A DNA stretch of 64,000 nucleotides, taken from contig NC_037094.1 in the NCBI RefSeq assembly GCF_002994745.2, forward strand, positions 26,761,001-26,825,000, given 5' to 3'. Each line of letters opens with the position of its first letter. Position 1 is the first letter of the stretch. The notes beneath the pieces are model-generated. The model was not told the DNA's origin. It ran no database searches and saw nothing but the letters and a program-made list of their open reading frames with translations. Positions 36,585 through 49,741 of this stretch are shown here, piece after piece. The translations under genes were made by a program, and so were the position numbers. Source of the stretch: Rosa chinensis (Eukaryota; Streptophyta; Magnoliopsida; Rosales; Rosaceae).

Positions 36585-37400
36585 TTAGTTAGAAAAATTA
36601 CCCTTTTTGATCAACCAATTCTTAAAGCCTGTGCAATCTTTCTTCATGTGCCCTACTTTCTTACAGAAATAGCACTTGAACCTAAATGGTTTGTTGGCTT
36701 TAGCTGCTCCTGAGGTAGATCCTTTGTAGATGGTTTTGGTAGGCTTGAGCTTAGACTGGTTCTGGTATTTCTTCTTAGGCTTTTCAACAAGGTTCAGTGA
36801 GGTGCTCGGCTCTTTTTCCTTTCTAATCTTGTCCTCCTCATCTACACAAATGGCAATCAGCTCCTTGAGGCTCCATTTTTCCTTTAGAGCATTGTAGCTA
36901 GTCCTGAGTTGGCTAAAGCTATTAGGCAAGGAATGCAGTGCAGTGTGCACTACATAATCATCAGTTACCCCCATGTTGAGGTCCCTTAACTGAGCATTAA
37001 TCTCAATAAGCTTCATGATATGCTCTCTCACTTTTCTTGTTTCATTGTACTGAAGGTCGTTAAACTCCTTTGCTAGCCTAGCTGCCTCAGCTTTATCACT
37101 TTCCCGGTACATATCATGAATGGCATACAAAAAATCCATGGCTAGATTAGGTTCCTCTATGCTACCTCTAACTGTATCTGACATGGTAGTCCTAATAACA
37201 TTTTTTGCCATCTTATTAGCCTGATGCCACTCCTTAAAATATTTCTTCTCTTCATCTGAACTTTCGCTAGTAAGCTTCTCAGGTTCATCCTCAGTTAAGC
37301 AAAGGTCCATGTTCTTGTTCATGGCTAGGTAAAATTCTACTTGGTTTCTCCACTTTTTGTAGTTATACCCAGTTAGGAGCCGAATGGTGTTCAAGGTCAC
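36585..37400 (-). CDS. copia GAG (about 271 codons, no clear ATG)
   Basis: An open frame with copia-type GAG features: a GYNYKKWRNQVEFYLAMN start, a UBN2 middle (VREHIMKLIEINAQLRDL) and one CCHC knuckle, CYFCKKVGHMKKDC, near the C-terminus. It ends in TAA, and the protease lies in another frame about 30 bp later, which is unusual for copia and may be a lesion. No ATG begins the frame. An acceptor-like TTTAG just upstream, and a long leader to the 5' LTR, leave open that the true start is in an upstream exon. Confidence 0.75.
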   Translation of the reverse strand: MTLNTIRLLTGYNYKKWRNQVEFYLAMNKNMDLCLTEDEPEKLTSESSDEEKKYFKEWHQANKMAKNVIRTTMSDTVRGSIEEPNLAMDFLYAIHDMYRESDKAEAARLAKEFNDLQYNETRKVREHIMKLIEINAQLRDLNMGVTDDYVVHTALHSLPNSFSQLRTSYNALKEKWSLKELIAICVDEEDKIRKEKEPSTSLNLVEKPKKKYQNQSKLKPTKTIYKGSTSGAAKANKPFRFKCYFCKKVGHMKKDCTGFKNWLIKKGNFSN

Positions 37401-38737
37401 AATAGGGATTCCTAAAGAGCAAAAGACAAAAGAAGGTTTTGTGAGTTTTCCATCTGTAAGGTTCTTAAAATTTTAAGTTTTATGTTTTCTGTAACTTCAA
37501 GCAATATCAAAATCAAAACAATGCAAAATAGAAAACAAAAACAAAACACAAGCAATACCACACATCAATAGCCCTTTAACCAAAATTAATAGCATGCATC
37601 ACTTTTGAGCAGAAGACATGATATCCTGAAGGTTCCAAATCAATATGCCACATTTATTCAGTTCAAGTTATCCGAAGAACACAAATCACATCTTTAGACA
37701 GAAATTTGAATTCTAAGTATCCATATTTGAAAAGAACATATATGCATATTGCTATCTGCATTCTAAAATCATATTGTACTACTTCTTTGGAAGCAAAATT
37801 ATATGCATAATTTTAAAATACAAGATACAATTTTCTAGTTTGTTAACTTAAGGTTTTCTGCAAGAATTAATGAAGAATGCTTTGTGCAATATGTTCATTC
37901 AAACCTACAGAAAACACAAACCAAATTGAGCTTGAAAACTTGATTTTCTATCTGGATTAATAATCCTTATAAGAACTAAGCTCTTTGTACCTGTCAAAAT
38001 TTTTAACAACGCCTAAAATTTTGGGAGTTTTCTACATGCATTGTTATATTATGATTCACAGATACGATACTCAAGAATTCACATTAATCATGCATATCAA
38101 ATCACAGAACAACCGTCATAGATATGCAAGCACAATGTCGATTTCACAAAACACAGTAGCATCCAAGAAAAATTAAATTTCCTCCGGTCACCATCTACTC
38201 TAACCTATGCGCATGCCGGGAATGCTACTAGGGTTCTTGTGCTCATCAAACAACAAAATCAAAATGAATTGAAACTAAATTTTTCTGTAAAAAAACAAAA
38301 AACAAAAAACCAACCTTTGCAAATTTCCCAATTTTGCTGCTAAAAACTTTCGCGGAAGCGTGAATTCAAAAACAGAAGACAGCAAAAGATCCTTATTGGC
38401 ATCTTAATCGAGCAACACAGGGGTCTTGAATCCCTACAAGATGAGTTCATCTTATGCGTCTCCGATTCTGAATACCCAGAACCAATCCCTGCTTAATGTG
38501 ACCGTTATAACAACGGTCACTTCCTTTAGTTTCTGAAGGAGGTTTTTGGATCGGGTCTGGGCTTGGATCAACATATGTTGCTTCTTGGGCCAAAAGGGTT
38601 TTCTGAAGATGGCCAAAACGTGGCCGTTTTATTGCAAATCAAAATTTTTTTTTTTTTTTTTTTTTGAAAACCTTAAAACGATTTCTCATTGAAATAAACT
38701 GAAGCACAATTTTGTGAGCCTAAGCTCTGATACCAAT
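37401..38737 (-). other. Leader of the 7.0 kb copia element with primer-binding site
   Basis: About 1.3 kb between the 5' LTR and gag, including TGGTATCAGAGC next to the LTR. No conserved frame. A spliced leader is possible but not shown. Confidence 0.6.
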
Positions 38738-39214
38738 TGTAAAACTAATTTACAAACAAGCTCACACAATTACATGTTCATCATTAGCTTTAAACATACC
38801 ATTGACGTCATAAGTAGAAGCCATTGCTGTAGCTACAAAAACAAGGATGAAGACGAGGTTGAAGTCTTCTGCTATTCACCAACTGTAGCTTCTGAATGGG
38901 CAGAACACAATGCTTGTAGACGGTGGTGATAACAGGGACCTTAACCTCTTATTTATACAAGTTCAAGTCCTAGGAATTCTCCCATAAATATTTTCCTTGA
39001 AGAACAAGACTTGTATCTTAGATTCCTAATGCATCACAGTTTAGGACTTTCTTGTAGTCCAATTAATGGATTCCTAATCCAATGCTAAATACACTATCAC
39101 ATTTGATATCTAGGTTGATTCTTTTCCAAATCCATGTTATATTCGATTTAATGTGTTTAATGGTTTCCTAGTTACTCTAGGATAACTTGTGATGAGTCCA
39201 CTTTTGATCTAACA
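38738..39214 (-). repeat. 5' LTR of the 7.0 kb copia element
   Basis: The plus-strand reading runs TGTAAAACTAATT to GATCTAACA and is followed by TCAAG. It carries the element's promoter by position. Confidence 0.93.
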
Positions 39215-39283
39215 TCAAGCACCAAGTCAAAAGAACTTTGAGTTGTTTCAGAGGATACCTAGCTAGCTGGTTGTCTCGAGGGG

Positions 39284-40685
39284 CGGCGCTGAATAAACAC
39301 TCGAGACTAGATGCTGGCATTTTGGGAGCGACCTCCAAACACAAAGAATGATGTGAGCAGAATAAAAAACTGTTGAGCAGTCAGCAGAGAAGACCATCCT
39401 GAAGAATGAAGTTTCTGTGGAGGTATCTTTTGCTCTTACCATACTGACCAAGCTCTTGCTGATAGTACTGTTTCTATTTGTGGTTCTCCCTTAACTGACT
39501 GTAACTGAAGAGTAACAATCTTTTGGTTCCCAGATCCTTCGTATTGGTAAGTGGAGAATTGGGTTTGGGCAGCACAAATTTTCTGGAAACATGATCTGAT
39601 TTGAGGTGCTTCCTTAGTTTTCAGCTACGTTTCCATTAGATCATGATATCCTTGACAGAAACTGGGTGCAGGGTGGAATGACTTGTTTAATGTCTACCTA
39701 TGGACATTCTGAATAAATTTGCACTTGGGCTTAGTGTGTTACCAATGCATGTAACTTCACGACCTCAGCTTACATGTATGTTTGAGGTTCATGAATGGAT
39801 TGATCATTTGCTCAAGTGTTCGAAATAGCGATTTTCCTATTAGTCTTTATCAAGGCATAACTAGACAAGGTCTCCTTTGCCCTCTAATGTTCTGTTGCTG
39901 CTGCAAATCGATGTGGAGCTTGATTTTGTCTCAAGGGTATTGATTTTCCTCTTCAGCTGTATTCCTACTTCAAGTTTAATGTCAATATTAAGGCCATCTA
40001 TTAAGATGGGTAGGCAACGGTTTACCTCATAGGTTCTTCCCCCTTCTACTAGTTGGTGTAAAATGGTTCCGGGTCTCAAACAAGGTGCTTCACTAACAGC
40101 TGCAAAAACTATGCTGCTGGCTATCTGGCTAGTTTGAGGTTTCCAACTCCATGATTTCCCCTCTTTTTTCGGTCTCACAATCTCCCCCAACTGACCTAGC
40201 TTGACAAAGGCAAGGAATCTTCTCATGCCATGTTCTTGAGGAGCTTAAACCCGCAAATAAAAAAACAAGACAAAAAAACACAAAATTGGTAGATACAATG
40301 TAAACCCTTACCATACAACACATTCCTAACATTCACCAGGTTATTTTAATAGACTCATCAAACAATAAATCTCGCTTACAATCTCATGATTTCAATAAAT
40401 GAAAATTGTGCCAAACGCAACAAATTTGTCATAGAAAAAAAAGTGGGAAAAAAAATGAATACTCAATGTACCAGTTCTAGAGTAAACTAGCATTTACAAC
40501 AGGATATCAGACAAATTCGCCATATTCATATTGACACAATGACACAAATCAATAAAAATCCCTATGATTTATCCTTGTAATACAAACTCTTGAATAATTT
40601 CTTATCACTCAACTCACTTAAAAATATTCCTGCATCCACCGTAAAATCATCTCAAGTCTTCACAGCAGCAATCCCGTCTCTCCCT
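39284..40685. other. Spacer between the PRP38 flank and AP2M, including the AP2M 3' UTR
   Basis: From about 40330 to 40685 this should include the AP2M 3' UTR, because the stop codon is at 40686-40688. The part at 39840-40330 has a minus-strand open frame of about 120 codons without recognisable domains; a GTTGGGGGAGATTGTGAG stretch there resembles the purine tract and LTR start of an old retroelement, but no LTR pair was found. At 39290-39800 nothing was recognised. Confidence 0.4.
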
Positions 40686-43600
40686 CTAGCACCTAATCTC
40701 ATATGAACCAGCTTTGGTGATATAGCGAACCCACTCAACAGTATTGTAACCACTTTTCTCCCATACCTGCAAAATAAAAATCCATGAATAAATGCAACAT
40801 TTTCAAGGGAAGGCATAATAACAATGCTGTGAGTCCAGGCATTACCTTGAGAAAACGTACACGTAAACCAGATGCTGTAAACATTGGAACCTGTATAGAC
40901 AATTTCCCAATAAATCACGTCTTTAAAGGGGATGCTGAGGAGAAGACAAATTGAATACCATAAACGTAGAAATACATGAAAATGAGGTACTAGTTCAGGA
41001 AATGGCCCTCATCAACAAGTCAACTGTATTATTACAATTATTAAACTGTTATACTTCCAACCTCATCTACGATATTTTCTCTCATGTAATTACTGTATTA
41101 TTACAATTATTAAACTATTATACTTCCAACCTCATCTACGATATTCTCTCTCATGTAATTAATCTAACTGATTAAAATCCTGAAGAAACAAACAAGCAAA
41201 CACCATTTTCTTTTCTAGAATATGAATCAATATCCTAGTTAGGGACAACAATTTTTAGTATAAAATTTACTTAAATGAGACACTACATAGGAGGTTATAA
41301 GACCTTCTGAGATTATCAAGTGAAAATGTGTACCCCAAAAAAAAAAAAAAAAAAAAACCTCAGTTATTTGAATTAGTATTCATAATTAATCAGGCACCTG
41401 GAACTCCATCTGAATTGGCGGTCTTGTCCAAGACTTCTTTTCTGTCATCGTGGAAATCAGCTCAACTTCCGCACTCAAAGTTGGCTCAGTTTGTCCCGGA
41501 AACTTTCTTATCCTACATAGTTGAATAAAGTTAAGAGCAATGGAGTGAAAGAAAAAAGCCCACACAATCATATAACTCGGACATAAAAAAATTTAAGGCG
41601 GGCTGAAGGCTCCTCTATCAAATATGCCACAGACAGAATACCATTCTATGAGCCTAGAATGGTAAATTTAATCTCATCCTCTAATCACCTATGCAAATCT
41701 ACAAGGGATAATGTTATTGTACACTCTTCTTAATAGAAATGGGATTGCAACTCTTAGAGAAATTAAATAGTCCACAAATTTAGGATGTCACAACTCACAA
41801 AACATACTAAAACACTCACTTCCAAACCAAGCAATCAATAGCAGCATTGTACTTCGCTCGACCAGAGGTCACTTGAAAACTTGTTTTTGCCGTTTGTTTT
41901 GGCACAGGAATTTTGATGACAACCCCAAGCGCAAACATCTTGGCACCAAAAACACTCTTTACCTGAAGAGCACAAGGTGCGTATAAGCTATTTCACACCA
42001 TAAACTTTCAAAATAGCAACCTTCAACATGTGAACAAGCATACTTACCTTAACATTTACTTCAATGCGAGTTCTACCGAGTTCCTTAATTGTGGGCAATA
42101 CTCGGAACGGAAGATTCACACCCTCAGTTATACGGTACCTGTATCACATATAACCAACTACTTAGAGAACTACTAGTCCGAATTATTAGATAGACAGCCC
42201 TACTAAGCATGTTAGGCGATTTGTATCATACTACAAGACAATCTACATGGGAAAAAAAGGAAGTATAATGATGAAATCATGAAATCAGTCAATCATGCAT
42301 TATGTAGGCCGCTAATTGCAGGATTGGTAGCATGTAAAAGGCTTCTTTTTCTTTTTTTTTCTTTCTGAAATATACATGCATAACAGCTATTCAGGGCTTC
42401 TGTTCTATCTCACAAAATAGTATAGAAGATGTAACTCAGAACACCAGCTGATACAAAAAGTACATAATGGACTCCATGCACAAAGTTTAAATGCTTACGA
42501 CTATGCTTGATGAAGGACACTATTGAGTAATGAGCTTAGCACTAGAAACAATTTTAGAGTATTAACTTACTTCATCAATTCGAATTCACCATCAGGTGGC
42601 ACAAAACTAACTGTCTTCTCTGAGTTAAACCTCGTCAAATTTACACATTGATGGAAAGTAACATCATCGAGCTCAATAGTTTTTCCACTGCAAAATAATA
42701 GTGAGGGTCAAGAAAGAAAATAAAATGAATAAACCATGAGCTTTGAGTGTGTTTTGGCATCACTATAGAGAACTGAGATCAGAGAAGGGAGATTATTTCA
42801 GTGCGTCTTCTTCTACTTTTAGTGGTAAAATGTTCACTTACAATTTTAACATGAAATATACCTTTTGGTAGGACGAGATTTAATTTGCGACTCTTTCTCA
42901 AGGCCAATCTTATCATTCAACCCTAACTTCAAATCAGGCATTCCAGATAGAAAGCACTTCATAAGAATCTTCCCAGTTACATCGCAGCGTAGAACACTAC
43001 CTATAGTCACCAAAATTGCTTATGAGTAGACCAATCAGAAATTGTTTGTGCAGAGAACATCAGAAACACTAGCCCACCTTTGGAAGACATCAAAAGATTT
43101 ACACTTTCCACAATATCCAAGAAAACCTGCATTAATCAAATGTTAGAAATCTAGTTGAATGCCGAATAACGAATGAAGAAAAGATGACAGGAAAAAGAAA
43201 ATTTGTCACCTCATTCTTTTTATAAACAAGGCCCTCTCTCCGCCAACCGACAGCACCTGTAACTTGCAGAGTTGCATTAGGGACAGGTTTATCTGTAGGC
43301 TTTTTTTTTTTTCCAGCACACAATTGACAAGAAAAAAATGTCAGGAACTAATATCATGATATCAATATGATAGAATAACTAGAAGCTTCTATCTATTATT
43401 CTAATCTACAGAGCAAATATCCTAGAAGATTGCATATGCAATTTCCCTACCCTGAAACATTAAAGTATCTTACCTTAGAAGAGAAGGGCGAACGCACTCC
43501 TTCCTGGGTGATGTAAAGCTTTAAAATTTCTGGAGAAAGATTCTGGGGATAACCAAAATCCATAATTTCTGCAATTTAAAGGTCGACATCAAAGTTATAT

Positions 43601-46406
43601 TTGACCTTTTATTTATTAACTAAAGATAAATTAAATATATGCATAAATATGCATGGTCAATCCGCACTGCAGAACATGAACTTTACAGATCACAGCAAAG
43701 AAGCAATGCACAGCTGACATAATGTTACTCATTTCAACATCATCATATTCAAAAAAAGCTTAATTCAATTATCAGTATCACAAACTTCCATAGTATTCTT
43801 TATCCAAGATATCAAGCATGAAGTCCGGGAATGAAGGCATCTTGGGAAGGTAACTCATCTACTAAGTACTAACAAACAGTCTGCACAAAGCCATGTGTGC
43901 AAAACCACAGTCAACTATTATGTGCTGCCATGTTAACAGTATCAAATCTTGTTAGAGAGGATGTGTTGTGCATACAACTAGAAATATGGCAAGTACTTGT
44001 GCGCAACAGTTACCAATAGTGGCGTCTTATATCATGAGGTTTTGCTTGGTTTTGTTTTGTAGTTACACCCTAGTCTGCTAGAATATGAATATTCAGCAAC
44101 TAAAATTCATCCTTTTACACAAGATTCATTTTGTGGTCTCCAGTTACTTTTTAGCTTTATTCACTATTGTATGAGGTAAATTCTAAGTTGTAAGGCATGA
44201 GTATGGCAAAAGGTTTGTATCATAAACATAACTCTTATAAAGAAATGAAATGAGTTTATAAATACTTACCGTCCAACAGCTCATAAATCAAAACAAAATT
44301 ATTACGAATTGCATCTTCATCAAAAGCCCCACCAAAATAGGATTTGAACAGCGCAACGGCCTGCAAGCAGAAAAGAGTACCAGAATTATCACCATTATTA
44401 AAGTTCATCATTTGCAGGTTCACAGACAGTGAAAAATCGAATATAGACCCATGCCCTTAACTAAATACAAAGTACCAGTTTGAACTTTTCTGAATAAAAT
44501 CTAAGATAATAAAGGGCAAACAAGATTACCAAGAAAATAAAAATAAATAAAAACTTTACTTATGATTGAAGAAATGACTTAATTAGCTATTTGTCATTGT
44601 ATAAAACACGGCAACAATTCAAGATATTGACTGATTGAGTAGAAGAAGTAAGTTTCCAGTTCAAAAACTAGCCATGGTGATAAACAGCAGAGACCATCTT
44701 GAATTCTTATTTACACAGTGCTCGAATCTGCATAAAATTTGGGTAACAACATCATCATTACCTCGACCACAAACTTGAAGGCACAAGCTACATTCGCATT
44801 GCTGCTGACTACAATCACAATGTAAACATTGCTGATTCTCATGTAAAAGAAAGAGCATCCACCAATCTGCCGCACAGGACATGTACCAAGCTCTTTTGTT
44901 TGCATTATATGCATTCGGAACGCATCCACCATATTTCCACTGAAAGAATAAATAAACAGTTGTTACACACACTACTGCACAATTTAAAGTTGTTGGATGA
45001 ATTTTGATGACATAAATATTTAGCCAACAACAGAATAAAGAACACAAAGATATGCATACAAAGCAAAGACCTGACAATGAAGAATTTCCACAACATGGAA
45101 AGAAGGCCTAAGAGGGTGCCCTTCATATCCTGACAACATTTTTTTATTATTTTATGTGAGCCTGAAGTCTATGACACACGTGCTTCTTTCCTTCTCAGGA
45201 CAGTATTTCAAATAATACCTTTCTACACATGCTTAAATGAAATTACATTTCCAAATTACCATCACACTAAAGTAAATTCCTGTCAACAAAAGGGTAGCTC
45301 ACTATTGGAACCACCACTACAAATAAGCTCTTAATTTTCATTATCTGACATATGTTTATGCTTCTTTTTCTTCTCTTAGTTCAAATTACATTATGAACTT
45401 ACCATGACACTAAAGTAGAATTCTAGCAACAAATGGGTTAGTCACTATGGGAACCGCCAGTACAACTACCTCTTAATTTTCAAAATCAGCCGTGTGTTCA
45501 CTCTTCCCTTTTTCCTTTGTTATTCAATATGCCATAGTTAACTTTAAACGTTAGGGCACATGGATTAGATATAAACAGAAGAATCAATGCAAGTGCCTCG
45601 GCTAACTGTAATGTAATAGATTAGTCCTCGGTTTCATCCTACATCAGTTTCACTAATTGACTGGACCTCATCCCTATCCTGCACCCTTGTTCATGCACCT
45701 AAAATCTTCAGAGAAACCTATTAAACTCAAAAAGTGAATGTTCTAACAAAATCCTGAAAACACAAAAATGTCAGTATCGATGAAACAACTTTACTTCATC
45801 CATCACGTTTAGTTACCACAGCATCTACCTAAAGCTTCGACACCACTAGTTTTGTAACAACTTCACTATACCAAAAAAAAGTACTTTATCAAGCTTCAGA
45901 CCTCATCACTTAGGAATGTCTCGTACCAAAAGCCAATTAGGAACATTACACGCCGACACTTAGCCGAACTCACAGCACCATTTCAGTGCATAAAATTGAG
46001 TACAGCATTTCCCACTTTCGATCTAAATTTGAATTCCCTACACTCTAAACAATGACATAAGCAGAGTGTCCCCCCATATAAATTTCAAAAATTTCGATTC
46101 GAACCCACATACAGTTAAGCACAAACAGATACACCCATTGACCGAAAACCTCAACACAAAACATGAATGCATCTCTGCCCAGAAACAATTGACAATTCTA
46201 CACACTAGTATCCCAACACAGTAACACAAAGATACATGCATAGAGGCCATTTCTGAATCAAATTGTATGAAGAAAATTCGAACCCAAAAGCTGTGAGATA
46301 GAGAGAAAGAGGGGAGAAGTTACCCGACGTCATCACGGTAGAGACGGTTGATGAGGACATCTCCGCGGAGGTTCAAGAAGTAAACGGCGGAAGCAGCCAC
46401 CGGCAT
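40686..46406 (-). CDS. AP2M: AP-2 complex subunit mu (AP2M), 13 coding exons, 438 aa
   Basis: This is the medium subunit of the AP-2 clathrin adaptor, which binds Tyr-based sorting signals on cargo at the plasma membrane during endocytosis. Coding exons, in transcript order: 46406-46324, 44939-44762, 44360-44270, 43568-43474, 43299-43210, 43126-43078, 43000-42862, 42687-42571, 42138-42048, 41962-41820, 41512-41398, 40890-40846, 40766-40686. All introns are GT-AG, and the lengths sum to 1317 bp in one frame. The protein starts [20 protein letters not shown] (longin domain, residues about 1-140). The mu-homology domain starts near residue 170 (GWRREG, FLDIVES) and ends [15 protein letters not shown]. 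The conserved Asp of FLDIVE and Trp of EWVRY correspond to the signal-binding pocket. Length equals the usual plant protein. Nothing is missing. Confidence 0.97.
41024..41161. repeat. 69 bp tandem duplication in an AP2M intron
   Basis: CTGTATTATTACAATTATTA starts at 41024 and again at 41093. The copies differ by very few bases. It lies in the intron between the exons at 41398 and 40890. Confidence 0.85.
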
Positions 46407-46809
46407 GTCTGATCCAGACCCAAATTAACGGCGACGGAGACTGGGTCAGCTAATCAGATCTGCGAGATTTGGAAAATGAATCGCCAGACTAATAATGAAG
46501 GGCGTGGGCGTCTGCTGGAGCTTGGCTTGAGAAAGCCTTGAGCTTTGGTGAAGAGCAATGTGTGGAGAATCGCAGAGAGAAAGGAAGCAAGAAAGGTCTC
46601 AAGTTTGAAGAACAAGTCGCGGAAGAGTTGCAGTCAGAGAAGTTGGTCTCTCTCTCTCTCTCTCTCCCTCTCCACGCGTGCCTGCCAGCTACTCTCTCTC
46701 TCTTTCTTAAGAACCCAAAAAATATTAGAATTTTACTTAAGAACCCAAAATTCATAGATACTATTTTTATTTTATTTTTATTTTTTTCAAAGAGAATGCT
46801 TTATTTCTT
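46407..46809 (-). promoter_or_regulatory. AP2M 5' UTR and proximal promoter region
   Basis: The 403 bp between the AP2M start codon and the MULE are all the original upstream sequence left in place. A (CT)n run on the plus strand at about 46650-46672 reads as GA repeats on the AP2M strand, common in plant 5' UTRs. No TATA box could be fixed with confidence. Any distal promoter elements have been pushed at least 4.3 kb away by the MULE. Confidence 0.45.
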
Positions 46810-48069
46810 TAGAAAATTACATGTAAGTGTCATTTTGAGACTTATATTAGTCAGAATGCCACTTGCAATTTTTTGTACAAATAAGGCCACCTGCACCCAC
46901 AAATTATTTCTCTCGTGACGATTTTACCCTTGTACCTGATAAACCCAATTATATCCTCGATGGCTCGATCTGTAATCACTCTCTCTCTCTCTCTTCGATC
47001 ACAGGTCTTCACGACCTGGTCTCCGCCTCCAATTCCGCCTCTGATTCCGGCGACCACGGGCACGATACACTCTCTCTCTCCCCCTCCCTCTCCCTCTCTC
47101 TCCTCGATCACAGTTCTTCACGTCTTGGTCTCCAATTCCAATTTTGAATAGCACCGGCACGGTGCTCTATCTCCTCAATCACGTACAGATCTTCACGACA
47201 CTAGTTCACTTTAATTCCACCTCCTTATTTCGGTTGATGACTGGGAGGATGTAGCTCCGGCGACCAGAATTGGATTAGGGAGTTTGAACAATTTGGCCGG
47301 AAGGACCCCGTTCTACCTTTTTTGTTCGATCTGAAGCTCTTCGATCTTCATCAAGTTCAAATCTATGAGATTTTGTATAATTTTTTTATTTGAATTCCCC
47401 TGAATTTCAGGTCGTGCAGAAGACGACGGCGATGAACAAGCTCCGATTGGAGCTACCTTACTAGAGGCGAACTCAGAGCTCTCTGATTCCCTACTCTACT
47501 CATATCTCTCCTATCGAAAAGTTGCAAGAGGTCCTTGCACTTAATTCTGGAGTGCACTTGTGCTCGAAAGAAGCGAGATTGTTAGAGAAGGAGATTGATA
47601 GTGAAAGACGACAGTAACAAAGCACCAATTTCAGAATTACGATTTCAGTAGGCGTTTGATTTGTGCATTTGTTCTCTTATATATGTCTAGAATTACTAGT
47701 TAACTTTGTGATTTCGATTAGTTAGTTTCTTAAGTTCGGCGATGAGGTGGAACAGAGTTATCAGATGCTATTTGAAATCATGTTGAGCAATTGAGAGTTT
47801 GTAACATGATGCTACTTGATTAGTCTGCAAGTACAGTACCATTTCAAATCATGTTGAGCAATTAAGAGTTTGTAATATGATGTTACTGTAAACTTAATTT
47901 AGAGTTTTGTCAGACTTCTTATATGTTGTGGATGAAATTGGATCTTAATTTTATGCCTCATTGTTCAATTTTGATGTTATGGTATCTATATTTCTGATGG
48001 TGTTTTATTCTGGTTTGTGTCTTTGTTTTGTGGTTAAATTATGGCAATATTTGTCTTGCACTTGCATCA

Positions 48070-48870
48070 TTTTAGAAAGAGAGCAAGTGAAGCGATTTTT
48101 AATGCTGGTGAGAATAGCTTTTGGAGTTGGTGAGAGTAACTTTTGGTTTTGGTAAAAGTAGCTTTTTGTTGTTGGTGAGAAGAGTTTTTTATGTTGATGA
48201 GAGTATCTTTTGTTGTTGGTGAAAGTAACTTTTGGTGGTGATGATTGTAGCTTTTTGTGGTGGTGATAGTAGTTTTTGACATTGGTGAGAGTAACTTTTG
48301 TTAGCGGTGAAGGTAGTTTTTTGCGGTGGTGATAGTAGCTTTTTGCGTCAATGAGAGTAGCTTTTGTTGATGGTTAGAGTAGCTTTGATACTGAAGTAGC
48401 TCTCTAGTGTTAGTGAGAGTAGCTGTCTGGTGTTGGTGAGAGTAACTTTTGTTGTTGGTGAGAGTAGTTTTTGGTGTTGGTGAGAGCAGCTTTTGCTGAG
48501 AGTAATTTTCTGTTGCTTGTGAGAGTAGCGTTTGTTGCTGGTGATAGTGATAGTAGCTTTTGGTGTTAGTGACAGTAGATTTTGTTGGTGGGGATAATAG
48601 CTTTTGGTTTTGGGGAGCTTAGGTTTTTTTGGTAAGGAGTAGTTTTTGTCACTAGTGATAGTAGCTTTTGTCACCTCGTCGGAGGTTGCCGGAAATCTCA
48701 CTGGAGTAGATTTTGTTGGTGACAGTAGTTTTTGTTGCTGGTGACAGTAGCTTTTGTGAGCTCATCAGAGGTTGCTGGAAATCTCACCTGAGTAGCTTTT
48801 GTTGCTAGCGACAGTAGCTTTTGTGGTCTCCGGAAGTTGGCCGGAGACCCGTCAAAGTTGACCGGAGACC
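48070..48870 (+). repeat. Degenerate minisatellite, unit about 24-27 bp
   Basis: Many diverged units related to GTAGCTTTTGTTGTTGGTGA repeat across about 800 bp. Open frames rich in His/Gln/Lys/Ser on the minus strand come from this repeat. It lies in the outer MULE just before the inner one. Confidence 0.85.
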
Positions 48871-49741
48871 TCGCCGGAGAGGAGAGAGAGGATGATTGTT
48901 GATTTTTACTCTAGTGGCATTTATGTAAATATATTGATTTTTATATCTAAAATTTAACACATTTTTTAATGAGAAAAATTCAGTTACCGTCCCCAAACTA
49001 TTCTGCCAAGGCCAATTTGATACCCGAACTCTCAAAAGCATCAATGTGATACCCAAAGACCTAAATTGGCATCAACGTGATACTTCCGTTCAAAATTTCT
49101 GACGGCGCCGTTTGTTTGCTGATGTGGCAAGCAAGTGGGTCCCAAAAAAAAGTGAAATGACCCATTTACCCAAATCGAGCAATTGACAGTGTGTGGGAGA
49201 AGCCAAAGGTACCAAGTACCAGCTGGCAAGTCTTTTTCTTGATCTAATTGTGCTCAATTGCTATCTAGGTTGGTTTTGCTTTTTTGGTTTATGCTGGGTT
49301 TGTTTTTAGTTCTTATATACATGAATTCATGTTATATGTTGCTTTGGCCTTATGATTGTGATTTTGATCAGAGTATTTGGTATATGTTGTTACTGACATG
49401 ACGGCGGCAACGGAGGAGGAGGATGCTGAGGTTGTGGCGGTGGAGGAGGGGGTTTGATGAATGGAGGTTCTATTAGCGAATGGGTGACGGTCTCTGCGAA
49501 GAAAGAAGATGGTTGGTGGAGCTAAGGTTCACCAAAATTTGGTGTGCAGCGAACCAGTTTTCCAGTTGGTTGCTCCGGAAGAGGAAAGCTGCTGAGCGGA
49601 GAAGAAGGAAATCAATTTTGGCGAAGAAGAAGACATGGGTGTCTCTGGATGCCTAGAGCAGTTTTCTGGGTGCAGAACGATTTGATTTTTTTTTTTTTTT
49701 GTTAATCGTGTCACCCAACTTTCGTTTTGGGTCCGTTTGCT

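Larger units (their letters stand above)
32212..39214 (-). mobile_element. Near-complete Ty1/copia retrotransposon (7003 bp)
   Basis: LTRs are at 32212-32687 (476 bp) and 38738-39214 (477 bp), with six substitutions and one 1 bp indel by eye. A perfect TCAAG duplication flanks it (32207-32211 and 39215-39219). The initiator-Met primer site TGGTATCAGAGC adjoins the 5' LTR at about 38722-38735, and a purine tract (AAGTGGGAGAT) precedes the 3' LTR. Gag, protease, integrase, RT and RNase H are all present in copia order, but a few stops and frameshifts break the polyprotein. It inserted into the 3' flank of PRP38 copy 2. Confidence 0.95.

Noticed and set aside
39861..40226. A 121-codon minus-strand gene downstream of AP2M
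   Set aside because: No recognisable domain, no conserved start context, and a nearby GTTGGGGGAGATTG stretch suggests an old retroelement end instead.
48067..48701. His/Gln/Lys/Ser-rich open frames on the minus strand
   Set aside because: They are translations of the degenerate minisatellite in the outer MULE.
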